64,000 bases of DNA. Source: Gavia stellata (Eukaryota > Chordata > Aves > Gaviiformes > Gaviidae). This document shows, piece by piece, positions 10,001 to 19,500 of the stretch. Both the position numbers and the translations under genes were made by a program. The stretch lies in contig NC_082605.1 in the NCBI RefSeq assembly GCF_030936135.1, positions 19,488,261 to 19,552,260 on the forward strand. The letters run 5' to 3'. The first letter of the stretch is position 1; every line of letters starts with the position of its first letter. Under the pieces are notes generated by a model. It had not been told where the DNA came from. It saw only the letters and a program-made list of their open reading frames with translations, and ran no database searches.

Positions 10001-12580
10001 CTACCTAGCCCTCTGTAGCTTCCAGGATTATCTTGCCTGTAGGTTTTTGGGAACAAAAAAATTGGTTGCTGTGAGTTGTCTGAGTAAGTTTGGCCATTTC
10101 TGCTCCAAGCTAGCTGTGATGTGGAGGTGACTTGTACTATAAGAATCTCATATGTCCAGTAATACGCATATAAACCAGGCACTAGTGTGGTCCAGTCATG
10201 AGTTGCCCTCCTTTTCCTGCTACAAAGGAGCACAGATGAAACTGCTTTCTTTCCAGAGCAATGCTGTTCACTTTTTCCGTCCTGGAAACTTAAGATTGAC
10301 AATTCAGAGCTAAAAATAATCTGGCTGGCTACAGGGATTGACTCAGATGCAACAAGCAAGTCTGCCCTATCACCACTTCCAAAAGGCCCTGCTGGCTTTT
10401 CAGCATGAGTAGCAGAAGCAGGTGGGGAACCAGTCTGAATTTTAATCTCTTTCCATCCAGTCGTCCTGTCTCCTGTTGGCACAACTGACTTAGAGCAGAG
10501 ACTGGCTCTTGATTCTTTGAAATAATTCTTGGGGGTTCTTCCTGCTCTAGAAAAATGCTCTCTGGCACTGCAGGTAAAGCGTTGGCGTACCAGTCCAGCA
10601 CCGACTTCTTCTGCCTGTGCCAGATACGAAGCACAGACCACAAACCATAGCATCTTCCTCAGCAGCGGGGTGGAGTGGTGAGTCATTGTGCCTGTTAGCT
10701 TTGGAACAGTAAGACTGACTACAAAGTCTACAAGAGGAAATCTTGACTACATCTGGCTTTATCAGGGCAGTGTTACACTGCTCTCACAGTTGTAACATCT
10801 CGGAGCCTTCAACTGCTGTGTAATTAGATCATTGCACATACAAGGAAGTAAATCAGAATGCACTTGGAATCACGTAACTTATTACTATATAAGTGAAATA
10901 TAATAGAGCCTGGACTTTGTGCAAGTACAGAAACAAGCTAAGAAAAGTCATTGCTGAAAGCTTGACTCTAAACAAGCTCTAAATACTTGGGAAAGTGGTT
11001 TGAGCAGGTGATGTTCTTGCCCTGGTCCAAAAAAGGGACTTGCTGTTTATAGTCCAAAGCTGATCCACTTCATGGCTTGGTTTGCTTGGTAATTCTGATA
11101 ACAATAATAGAACACAAACCTCAGCAGTGACCCTCTTGCCAGGCCTGGCTCTTCTTCCTGTAAGACCTTTATCCCATATTCCAGTTCCTTCTGACGCTCA
11201 GGCATGCTTGGGACTGGGCTTCCATCTGTTGTGCTGATGGTCGTAAGCTCCTTCTGCAGGTTCATAAAATTATTTTGTTTGGGTGTAAACCAGTACAAAG
11301 GTTTATTCAGAAATAAGTGAAGTAACTTCCTTTACTCAATGTTACTCTACCTGTCCCATTTTGCAAACCTAGACAAGACAACATGGAAAAACTAGTTCAT
11401 TTGAAGGCCTAGGCTGAGCCTGGTTTTGGTCATGTGTAGGGAAAAGATTATACCCCTTGAGCAACTGATTGTTGGCTCCATCTGCTCTTGGGATTTGCTA
11501 ACTCTGGGTCTGACATCAAGTGAATGTGTTGATTGCACAGGTAAGAGAGGTTGTGGTGGTAAGTGCTTCTATCAATGAGGTGCTGCAGAAACTCTCATTA
11601 TTCTGAGCTATACTCAGGAAGAGAACATAAAGACAAAGACTATTCAAATTCACTGCTAAGGGTTGCTTGTTCAGTTGCACTTGTTGCTTTAATTAGCTTC
11701 TGCCTAAAAATCAGAGGTTGAGAAAGGTGTTGACAGCAACAACTGACTACTTAACAGCTTACCTCCCTAGTAACAGGTTATCAGCAAGCTAGATGTTTGT
11801 TATATGGACAAGTCACAAAGGCTCTAAAACAGGACGCTTCTTTTTTCCCCTCTTCTCTCCAGATTTCTGAGTCCCCTGAATATGCTTATTGGTGGTACTG
11901 TGGTGGTGCTGGTGTTCATGGGGTTCGTGTGGGTATCGCACAACAAGGATATACTCCGCAGACTGAAGAAGCAGTACCCAACCACATTTGTTGTGGTCAT
12001 CATGCTGTCTAGCTACTTCTTGATCTCCTATCTGGGAGATGTCATGGTGTTCATGTTTGGGATCACGCTTCCTCTCCTCTGTAAGTATTTTTCCTCTTCT
12101 CTGGGGGGCTAGGGGCATGTGTCTTGAGCTTTCTCAAATAAATCTGCAGAATCTAAATTCACTGTTGCCTTTACTATCTCTATTTAAATGATCCCAAAAC
12201 AAAACTGGAGGGAAGGGTACACACACAAAACAGCGCAAGCCATCTTTAGTGTTATTATTAAATGGGTACCTGCGGTTACTTAAGCAGTCATTGAGGCTTC
12301 ATCTTCCAGTGATGTCATGGCATTGGAGCGTGTCTTAAGATGAACGCTGCAAGAACTATGCATTCCGTGGGCATTAACAATTAATAAGTGTGTTTCTGTC
12401 ATGCCAGTGATGTTTGTCCATGCTTCTCTGAGGCTCCGGAACATAAAGAACAAGCTGGAGAACAAGATGGAAGGAATAGGCTTGAAGAAGACCCCGATGG
12501 GCATCATACTGGATGCTTTAGAACAGCAAGAGGATAGTATCAACAAACTGGCTGACTACATATCTAAAGTGAAGGAGTAA
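3914..12580 (+). CDS. ARL6IP5: ARL6IP5 (JWA/PRAF3), PRA1-family ER membrane protein, complete
   Basis: This gene encodes a PRA1-domain protein of the ER membrane, known to bind ARL6 and to restrain delivery of the glutamate transporter EAAC1. The coding exons are 3914-4089, 11863-12080 and 12408-12580. They total 567 nt, 188 aa plus stop, the same length as I recall for human. The N-terminus [20 protein letters not shown] and the C-terminus ending ISKVKE are family hallmarks. Hydrophobic segments lie at about residues 46-61, 66-83 and 100-135, between a cytosolic N-terminus and a charged C-terminal helix. The start has a strong Kozak context (gcagccATGG). Intron 1 is 7.8 kb. Transcription runs away from UBA3 and towards LMOD3. 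Confidence 0.97.
4165..4218 (+). repeat. 18-bp tandem repeat, 3 copies
   Basis: Three head-to-tail copies of gacccgttccccgggggg start at 4165, 4183 and 4201. The third differs by one base. The repeat sits just inside ARL6IP5 intron 1 within the CpG island, and its G-runs could form a G-quadruplex. Confidence 0.9.
9972..10727 (-). other. Stop-free antisense segment flanked by splice-like sites (candidate coding exon, unrecognised)
   Basis: One minus-strand frame is open from an acceptor-like tttcctcttgtag (exon start 10727, or 10714 at a second AG) to a donor-like CCTG|gtaaat (exon end 9972), about 250 codons. Its first ATG is at 10686, giving 240 aa to the stop at 9964. A second ATG begins [16 protein letters not shown], which resembles a signal peptide. 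I do not recognise the protein. A second frame is also open for about 105 codons (10329-10643), which argues for caution. It lies antisense in ARL6IP5 intron 1. It could be a lineage-specific gene, a decayed gene or chance. Confidence 0.25.
11120..11253 (-). other. Second splice-flanked open segment antisense in ARL6IP5 intron 1
   Basis: On the minus strand, 134 nt lie between acceptor-like aacctgcag and donor-like CTGAG|gtttgt and read through in one frame (beginning [17 protein letters not shown], ending GLARGSLL). Ending phase 2, it could join the 10714 acceptor of the neighbouring segment in frame. The acceptor's pyrimidine tract is poor. Unrecognised protein. Confidence 0.2.
11863..12080 (+). 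CDS. ARL6IP5: ARL6IP5 coding exon 2
   Basis: Follows a long pyrimidine tract and ctccag acceptor, and ends at a strong gtaagt donor. It encodes [18 protein letters not shown] and the following hydrophobic segments, including [17 protein letters not shown], a conserved loop between membrane parts. Confidence 0.97.
12081..12407 (+). other. ARL6IP5: ARL6IP5 intron 2
   Basis: A 327-nt intron with strong gtaagt donor and atgccag acceptor. Nothing else was seen. Confidence 0.9.
12408..12580 (+). CDS. ARL6IP5: ARL6IP5 coding exon 3 with stop
   Basis: Starts after atgccag and ends at TAA (12578-12580). It encodes the amphipathic C-terminal region [19 protein letters not shown] and the tail DYISKVKE, strongly conserved with the mammalian protein. 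Confidence 0.97.
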
Positions 12581-13585
12581 GCAGCTGCAATGTGGCATTT
12601 TTACCTGTTGCAGGAGGGTAGTTGCTATTTACTATTGTTCAAGCTTGCTTTCAGTTTGTGTACAAAACAGGAAATGCACGTGGTACAGATTAATAGTTGC
12701 AGGATACAGGTATTGCAAGATCTTCAGGGCTCCTCTAAGAACATAACAGCAGCAACTTTTTTTCTATTGTATAGCAAAATGTTCTGGTGTTTACACAAAT
12801 ACATACTAACTTAAACATGTTTGCTTGTCTCTTCTTCTGGGGGGGGGGGTAGAGGAGGAAGAGATGGAAACCTATGGAATGCAGTCTCTCAAACTGTATT
12901 GTAGCAAATTTGTCTATTAAAAGTAACACCCCTTCCAGCTCAGTTCTACAAGATAGCAGTTTAGCCAGTTCATGGTGGGTAGCATCTTCAGGCTGGCAAT
13001 ATTCAAGGTGAAGCTGGAATGTATCAAAAGTAGGTATCTTTTGCATCCTCCAAATACCTTGAGTAGTCTGTATAGAGATCATGTCGCTAGCTTAACTGGC
13101 AAGCAGTAAAACTGTGCAATACTTGTAACAAATATGGGTTCCTGTCCTCACCTCACATTCCTCCTTTAGCAGCCGGGAAACAGTCTAAATAGATCTAAGC
13201 ATGAAGAATACATATGGCACTGTGCCTCCGTCAGTTCCAGTAAAATGCACCTTTGTTCTCTTCGAAATCTTGATCTATAGAAACTGCTCCTCTCCACAGG
13301 ACAGCCAAACTTCCTTGCATACCAGCTAAACTATGGCCAAGCATGGGAGCAAAAATGGTTTTCAGATACGTTGGATGAGCTAGGTTTCTACCCTATTGAT
13401 GTTTTTAAATACTGCTACTTTAGGACTTACCTTGTTCTGCTTTAGTCTGTATAGGCTGTTTTGTAAATGGAGGTGTATGTGTGTTCTTGAGCATGGGTCA
13501 TCTTTTTCTTTCTTCTTAACCAGAATGCAAAGATATAAGTAAAACATGCATCTCACTGCTCTGTACTTCTGACACTCTTCAAAGG

Positions 13586-13624
13586 AATAAACTGGATTTC
13601 AGGTTTACAAGTAAAAGCAATAAA
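13586..13624 (+). terminator. Proximal polyadenylation signals of ARL6IP5
   Basis: AATAAA occurs at 13586-13591 and again at 13619-13624, about 1 kb after the stop codon. Either could give a shorter transcript. Confidence 0.45.
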
Positions 13625-14142
13625 TGTCAAGATACAGTTTTTGAAAACCCATTCCAAATTCATTAAGATACTTGCCTATAGCAACTCTGGAAAGTGGTGT
13701 ATGGGATTCTTTTATATAAAATTTTAACTTAACTGCCAGCTCTGATGGAATTATCTTGTTAAGAGGAGCTTACCAATAATAGGGGGGGGGAAGTTGTCCA
13801 GGTGACACTCCATTTCAAATAGTCTTGCATTTCTCTTTCTTAGAAAGTAATTAATTTAACAAAAAAGCAAGTATCCTTAAAGTTGATGCTTTTATGTAAC
13901 TTACCATACTGTTTTCATAGTGGACTGTGTGGAAATCTGAACGTGTCATTCCATTTAAGTGTTAAAGTGATCAGTATTTATTGAAAATGTCTGTATATTC
14001 CAGCTGAAGAGTCAGTGGCCTGTTCCTCACTTGTAGCGCATGGTCTTTGTTTTTTGAAAAGTGTTTTCACACTTAAAGAACATAGTAGCCTATGACTTCA
14101 TCATTATTGTAGAATTTTAAAAACTGCACAGTTACAAAGAAA

Positions 14143-14148
14143 AATAAA
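14143..14148 (+). terminator. Distal polyadenylation signal of ARL6IP5
   Basis: AATAAA is followed within 40 bases by T/G-rich sequence (tttatgtcaggttggg), the usual cleavage context. It would give a 3' UTR of about 1.6 kb. Confidence 0.5.
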
Positions 14149-14165
14149 CTCTAATTGTGACTACT

Positions 14166-16554
14166 GAGTGCATTTATGTCAGGTTGGGAAAAGGGGCTGG
14201 AAATTTAAGCTTGTCTCTCTTCCTAGGGTTGGTGGAGCTCCCTAGAGTGGTGGTGGGAGATCTGCTGTCACCCTGCAGCTTGTGCCACAAGCCCATGCTT
14301 GCGATGAGCTGCTGGCTTTGAATGCTCTGTATTAATTTTGTTGAGGCACAAGGGACTTCTGAGCTGGAGGAAGATTATGGCCTTGCTCTTGCATCCTTAC
14401 AAAGGCTTCTCGATAGAGGTGGAGTACTTAAGCATTTGTTCATGCTGTTTCAGCACTCTAAGATTACTGGGATCTGTGCCTTCAGCAGGGCTAGGAAGCC
14501 AAATCTGCTGCATCTGGCTGCCTCCCTCCTCCTGTGACTGCTCAAGAGGTTGCTCACTGGGACAATGTGGATCAGAGCAGGGCCTCACAGGTCCTGCTGT
14601 ATATACCCTGGTAATATGTGTTGGCTGCTTCTAGGTGTAGCAGTAATTTGCACCTGGCAGCTTGCTTTGTCGATTGTAAAATGCTTTATTTTCCTCTGTA
14701 ACTCCCTGTCCTAACTGCTGAAGTCTTAGCTGCACAAGCCTGGCCTTGAAGTCCATATGGAGAGCAGCGTGCCTTAAGACCTTTCTGGGGGAGTTGGTTT
14801 TTGCCCATGTCACTTGCTGCCATGCTCCATGTGAGGGCTTGGTTAAAATTTCCTAGCTCCTTGCCTTTCCTACTTTTATCCTTTACAAAAAGAGAGGGCT
14901 GTATGAAATGGGTGCAATGAAAATGTCACTTCCTTTTTTATGTCTCTGCCATGCAGCAATGGCTCTCCCCTCCCCCTTATGTGATACTTAAAAACTGCTT
15001 GCTACATCTTAGGCAATACATCAACCAGATTTCCCAAGTCTGCAGCATTACAGCTGGGAAGGAGCTTTCCAGGTTTGGAAGATGGAGATTTGAAAGAGAT
15101 CAGGTGATAGATGCAAAAAGGACAAGGATAAATGAAAACTTGAACTAATGATAGCAGAGACTACCTTGGATTTGAAGAGGTCCTGGACATTGCTGATACT
15201 ACAGAACTGTTATAATAAATGTGGGAAGGGGGAGCAGGATGGGACTGGGATTTAGCTGCCAGGAGAAGGTTGCTAAGAGTTACAGGCAGGAGCAAGGAGA
15301 GACTCAGCTGAAGGAAATCCTGCCAGGAGCAGCAAAGCTGTGCCTTTTGAGCAAGTGTTATCAGCCACAGGAAGGCAGGGGAGCTGCACATTGGCAAAGG
15401 GAAAGGCTTTGTTCTTTCCCTATGCCTTATAGCTTTAAAGGGCTTTCTAAAGAAAAAAAAAACCAAAACAACCACCCACCCAAACCCAACTGCTCTCTTG
15501 TGGATGTATTCCACAAGAGTGTGACTTACCTGTAGCTGCTCTACAAAAAAGGCTTGCAGCAAAAAAGTCTAATGGGATTTAAAAAAGGAGAGGAGAAAAA
15601 ATTTCACAAAAACATTAAGGAAAAACTAAGCTGTGTATGTGCAGGTTTAAGCCCATCATATCCAGCCCTGCTAGGGGTGAGACATGCTATTCACACCCCA
15701 TACTAGGGGGTATGATGAGTTTCTTAAACCCCTAGCAAAGAGAGGGGTAAGGCTCATCCTCCTGCCACTTAAGAGTGCTGTGGACAGAGACCTGAAATGT
15801 CATTGTGACACGCTCCAAGGTGGCTGTAACTAAGCATTACATGATGGACAGAGGTGAATCGTGGGGAATGAAGATTACAGCTCTCAAAACAGAGCATGGC
15901 ATCATCTTTTATATGCTGATCAGGCACAATACCAACTAAACTACGTTCTGCAATAGAGGTGGCTTGAAACCGTCAAGCAGAGGTGTTTGATGTACCAGAG
16001 CAGTCATTCTGTTCTGTGAGTGTCTCATTAGCCATGGAAGTGCTGCACAAATCTTATGGAGAGAGCTTTATTTCATTTCTGTTTCCTTAGCCTAAAAAAT
16101 GAAGCTGTATGCATGGAAACCAAATACATTTCTCATGGACAAGAGAATAATAAAAGAGCATGTGTGTGAAAAGAAAGATAAGATAAAGCACAGCATGTTC
16201 CTGCAGAATCTGGCAGCAGAAGGACAACATGGAAGCAAAATAGTTTGCTGACAAATTAGAAAGACAAGGTTATTGATGCCTCTGAGAAAATACTCCCACA
16301 ACAAACTGGAGCCACAAATCCACTTGGCAGACAGATGGCACGGGGATTGTTTGATACCTGATGGAAACGCTTAGCACTGACTTTTCCCATGCCAGCCGTT
16401 TTCACCACACTTAGAAAAGTGTGTATTGCAAGCTTTGTTCCCAAAGAGTCGTATATACCACCTGGGTTCTGCAGAAAACATCTGCTGAAACAGTTGTAAG
16501 CAAAATTTGAATAGTCTTTATTCCAAGTTGTTTTCTTCAGGTCAGTCTGGTCTC
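14166..16554. other. Convergent spacer and LMOD3 3' untranslated region
   Basis: ARL6IP5 (+) and LMOD3 (-) converge here. The LMOD3 3' UTR runs leftward from 16554. Minus-strand AATAAA signals are at 16072-16067 and 14690-14685; one at 16522-16517 is too close to the stop to be likely. No coding region is supported. Confidence 0.6.
16067..16072 (-). terminator. Candidate polyadenylation signal of LMOD3
   Basis: Minus-strand AATAAA about 480 nt after the LMOD3 stop. A second candidate at 14690-14685 would give a 3' UTR near 1.9 kb. Sequence alone does not decide between them. Confidence 0.35.
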
Positions 16555-16581
16555 TCACTCCAGCTGCTTTGGCAATGGCAC
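16555..16581 (-). CDS. LMOD3: LMOD3 coding exon 3, last 8 codons and stop
   Basis: After acceptor cttactgtccttgtctag the frame reads VPLPKQLE and TGA. This matches the human C-terminus VQLPKELA and completes the LKPV core of the WH2-type motif. The exon is too short for ORF finders, but phase, acceptor and homology all agree. Confidence 0.9.
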   Translation of the reverse strand: MPLPKQLE

Positions 16582-19500
16582 CTAGACAAGGACAGTAAGT
16601 ATTAAGAGGAGGAAATTTCTCAGTCTTATTTCCCAAGCCAGTTTAGCTTAATACAAACCTTCAGAAACTGTAAAAAGATCAACAATATAACAGCTAGGAG
16701 CTTCAAGGAGCTCTGGTTGGGAATTTCTTTTGTTTGCAATTCCCCACTTGCTGTTTGTGATGCTTAACGCCCAGTAAATCAATTTGTAGGCAACAAGTCC
16801 CACCACAGAGCAAACGCACAGCTCAGCTCAAGCAGTAAAACCCTATTTTAGAGATGAAGCTAATGATGTTGGGGCAAATAAGGAGTTACCAAGATCAAGT
16901 AGGCAGGTGAGAGTAAAACCCTAATGCCCCAAATCCAAGCCCTTTGGCCCAATGACAGAGGACAAAAAAAACCCCCAAAACCAAAAAACAACCCCAAACC
17001 CACAACACATGTGTGTGTGTCCATTGCTTCACCTTCCCACGGGCTGTGATAGCAATTGTTATGTGGCCCATTTAGGATGGACCGTGAATTGATCCCTCCG
17101 CCCCAAACCCCACAGCCCTCATTTAGAAAAACCTCCGGAGGATTTTGGGGGAAATGGCTGAGGTTCATTATTGCTCCCCGGCAGCACCTGGATTTCTTAA
17201 TCATCACTGTGCAAAGTGAGGGCTGTGCCCGGCAGAGTGCTGGTACCATCATCATCCATCTTCCCGAGAGGAGGGGAGGCAGCAGATCCGGCAGCAGTGA
17301 CGGACCAACCTGCCGTCACAAGCACCGTCTTGGCGTGTACGGATAAACCGTGACCTTTACATGAGCAGGTCTTGTCATCTTAGACACGGCACCGAAATGC
17401 AAAACCTAGACTGAGATCTAGAAAGGCCAGAAATGACCTGAGGAGAGGCCCCGGCTGCAGCCAAGTTGGACTGGCCAGCAGAAACCACAGCCCCAAAACT
17501 TGGTTTGGGGACAGAACGGTCACATTAACCCTGGACCAGGGTCACTGCAGGACCTGCCCCTGCCAAAATTTCAGAACAAACTACTCTGGAATTACTGAGG
17601 GAATAATTATTTCTGTGTAGGTATAAATGAAAGCAAAACGTGGCCCACTATATAAAAATGTCAATATTAAACAGAATATGAATTACCAAATACTACTTGA
17701 CCATTTTTAATCGCAAAGGATTTTCCATCCTCTTCCTCTAGCCTTAGCAACACAAACAGATGCATCAACATCACCAGCTACAAATAGATCAGTCAGCTTT
17801 TAGTATTTCTTGAATAACGGTACTATGCAAGGAAATAAAACATTTCAGGAAAGCAAAAGGTTAAAGCTGGTGGCCAGCATTTTGAGAAGTGGCCCATGAA
17901 TTTGCTACCCAAGTAGGAGCATCACCAAGAGGCAGTTATCACAGTTTGGGACTTCCCTCTCACACTAAAGCTTTTGATTTCACTTAAACCAGACCAACCG
18001 AAGGCAGTCCCGGCTCATGACTGTACCCGCAGACCCTTCTCGCTCCCCGCAGCCGTGGCCCGGCGGGTTTGTGGCAGCGCTGAAGGAGCGCGGTTACTCA
18101 CCCCGGGGGCCGAGGCACCCACCGCGGGGGCAGGCGAGCACGGCCAGCGCGTTGCTGGAAACCCAGTTCCTGCCTCTGTGCGGTTTCTTAAGTGACCTTG
18201 GGGAAGTTATTTTGCTGCCAGTGTTTCAGTTTACCCTTTATTAAATGGGCCAAGTGGCGGGGCTTTCTTGTGTAAAGTGAGAGGTAAAGAAAAACATGGC
18301 TGCCAGAAAGAGGAACATGGTTTTTATGGGGGACTGAGGGCAGACTAATGTGAAAAATAATACCTGTTGCCCTTCTGAAGCAAACGTCTTACAATAGCAT
18401 TTGCCTATCATAACTAATATATTATTTCTAGCATGCTAACGCTGAGTTTCTGTGGTTTTTGTTTACCCCCTGAGTGAATTTCTTCTCTCTCACCTGTGTG
18501 GATGCAGACAGGGATGCGCGAGGCTGCAGCCTCGGCGGTTGCTGTCATTTCTCTGTGCAAGCCATACCCTAGCACTGCCAGGGGAAACAACCACCAGCAC
18601 CCCAGGAATGGCAGCCTGATGCAAAACGATGACGACACACAGCATGCGGGTGCGTTTGCAAGCCCCACCGAACGGCCGACATTTCAGATGACAACTCCGG
18701 AGCGTGCTGGGCGAACGCGATTCCCTCCCCTCATGGCCATGGCTGAGCACTTACCGGTTTAAGATAAGCGACGTTACTCTGACGAATGTCATTTAGTAGC
18801 TGATCTCTTGGGGTTATTTCCACGAGGGGAGGCGGCCTTCTCCTGGGAACTGGTTTAAGTGTTTTGATGACATCTTTGAGGTTGGTTTTCTCAGCGGGTT
18901 CCACGTACTCCGGCACGGCGGGTTTGCGCTGAGTCTTCTTCAGCTTGACCACTCTGAAGCCGACGGGCTTCTCTCTGCACGGCTGCTCGGGGGCCGGCTG
19001 CCTTGCACTCTCCTGCCTTTTGCTCAGAGACACAGCCATGGGGACGGGCGGTTTCGGGGCCCGTGGGGGTTCGTGCATCCTCGGCTGGGGCAGCGGTCCC
19101 CCCAGCATTTCCCACATCCCAGGAGGCAACCCAAGTCCATTTTCCAGCATTGCTATCAACTCCCTCTGCTCTTTCATTTGCTGCTGCCTCTGCTCCTCTT
19201 GCCTCTTTTGCCTCTGCTTGTCCAGGTTTCTGCTGAGCAGGTTGGTCACCACCATCCTGGGCCCTGGCAGTTCAAAGTGGTACCCCATTTTAAGGAGGGT
19301 GGTGTTGGCTTTCAGCAGCCTGGCAATCTCCATTTCTGCCTGGTGGCCCAGCATGCTCCGTTGGTTGTGAAAGCGGAGCTCCGTCAGCGTCTCGTTGTAC
19401 TGCAGGCATCTCATGATAGCAACGATCCCTTTGCCAGAGATGAAATTGGAATCGATGTTCAACGTGGTGATGCTCCTGTTCTCCCGCAGCATGTTGGCCA

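Larger units (their letters stand above)
4090..11862 (+). other. ARL6IP5: ARL6IP5 intron 1
   Basis: A 7.8-kb intron. The first 230 bases are CpG island with an 18-bp tandem repeat (4165-4218); the rest is AT-rich. Most open frames here are short. The exception is an unusually long minus-strand frame at 9964-10686 with a companion at 11120-11253, listed separately. I see no recognisable transposon or RNA gene. Confidence 0.8.
12581..14165 (+). other. ARL6IP5: ARL6IP5 3' untranslated region
   Basis: Non-coding AT-rich sequence after the stop codon, with polyadenylation signals at 13586, 13619 and 14143. The end at about 14165 is inferred from the last signal. A G11 run lies at 12839-12849. Confidence 0.6.

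Noticed and set aside
14626-14660. Alternative LMOD3 last exon beginning VQ after gctgccag
   Set aside because: Poor pyrimidine tract and no similarity after the first two residues. The 16581-16555 exon matches far better.
15041-15080. Possible CR1-like fragment (acagctgggaaggagc)
   Set aside because: Too short and without the CR1 3' end repeat. Would need a repeat-library search.
16256-16636. 126-codon minus-strand frame over LMOD3 exon 3
   Set aside because: It is in a different frame from the true 9-codon end (16581-16555). The rest is LMOD3 3' UTR and intron.
17120-17190. Alternative LMOD3 last exon beginning VLP after aaatccag
   Set aside because: Weak acceptor and no match to the conserved xLPKxL ending.
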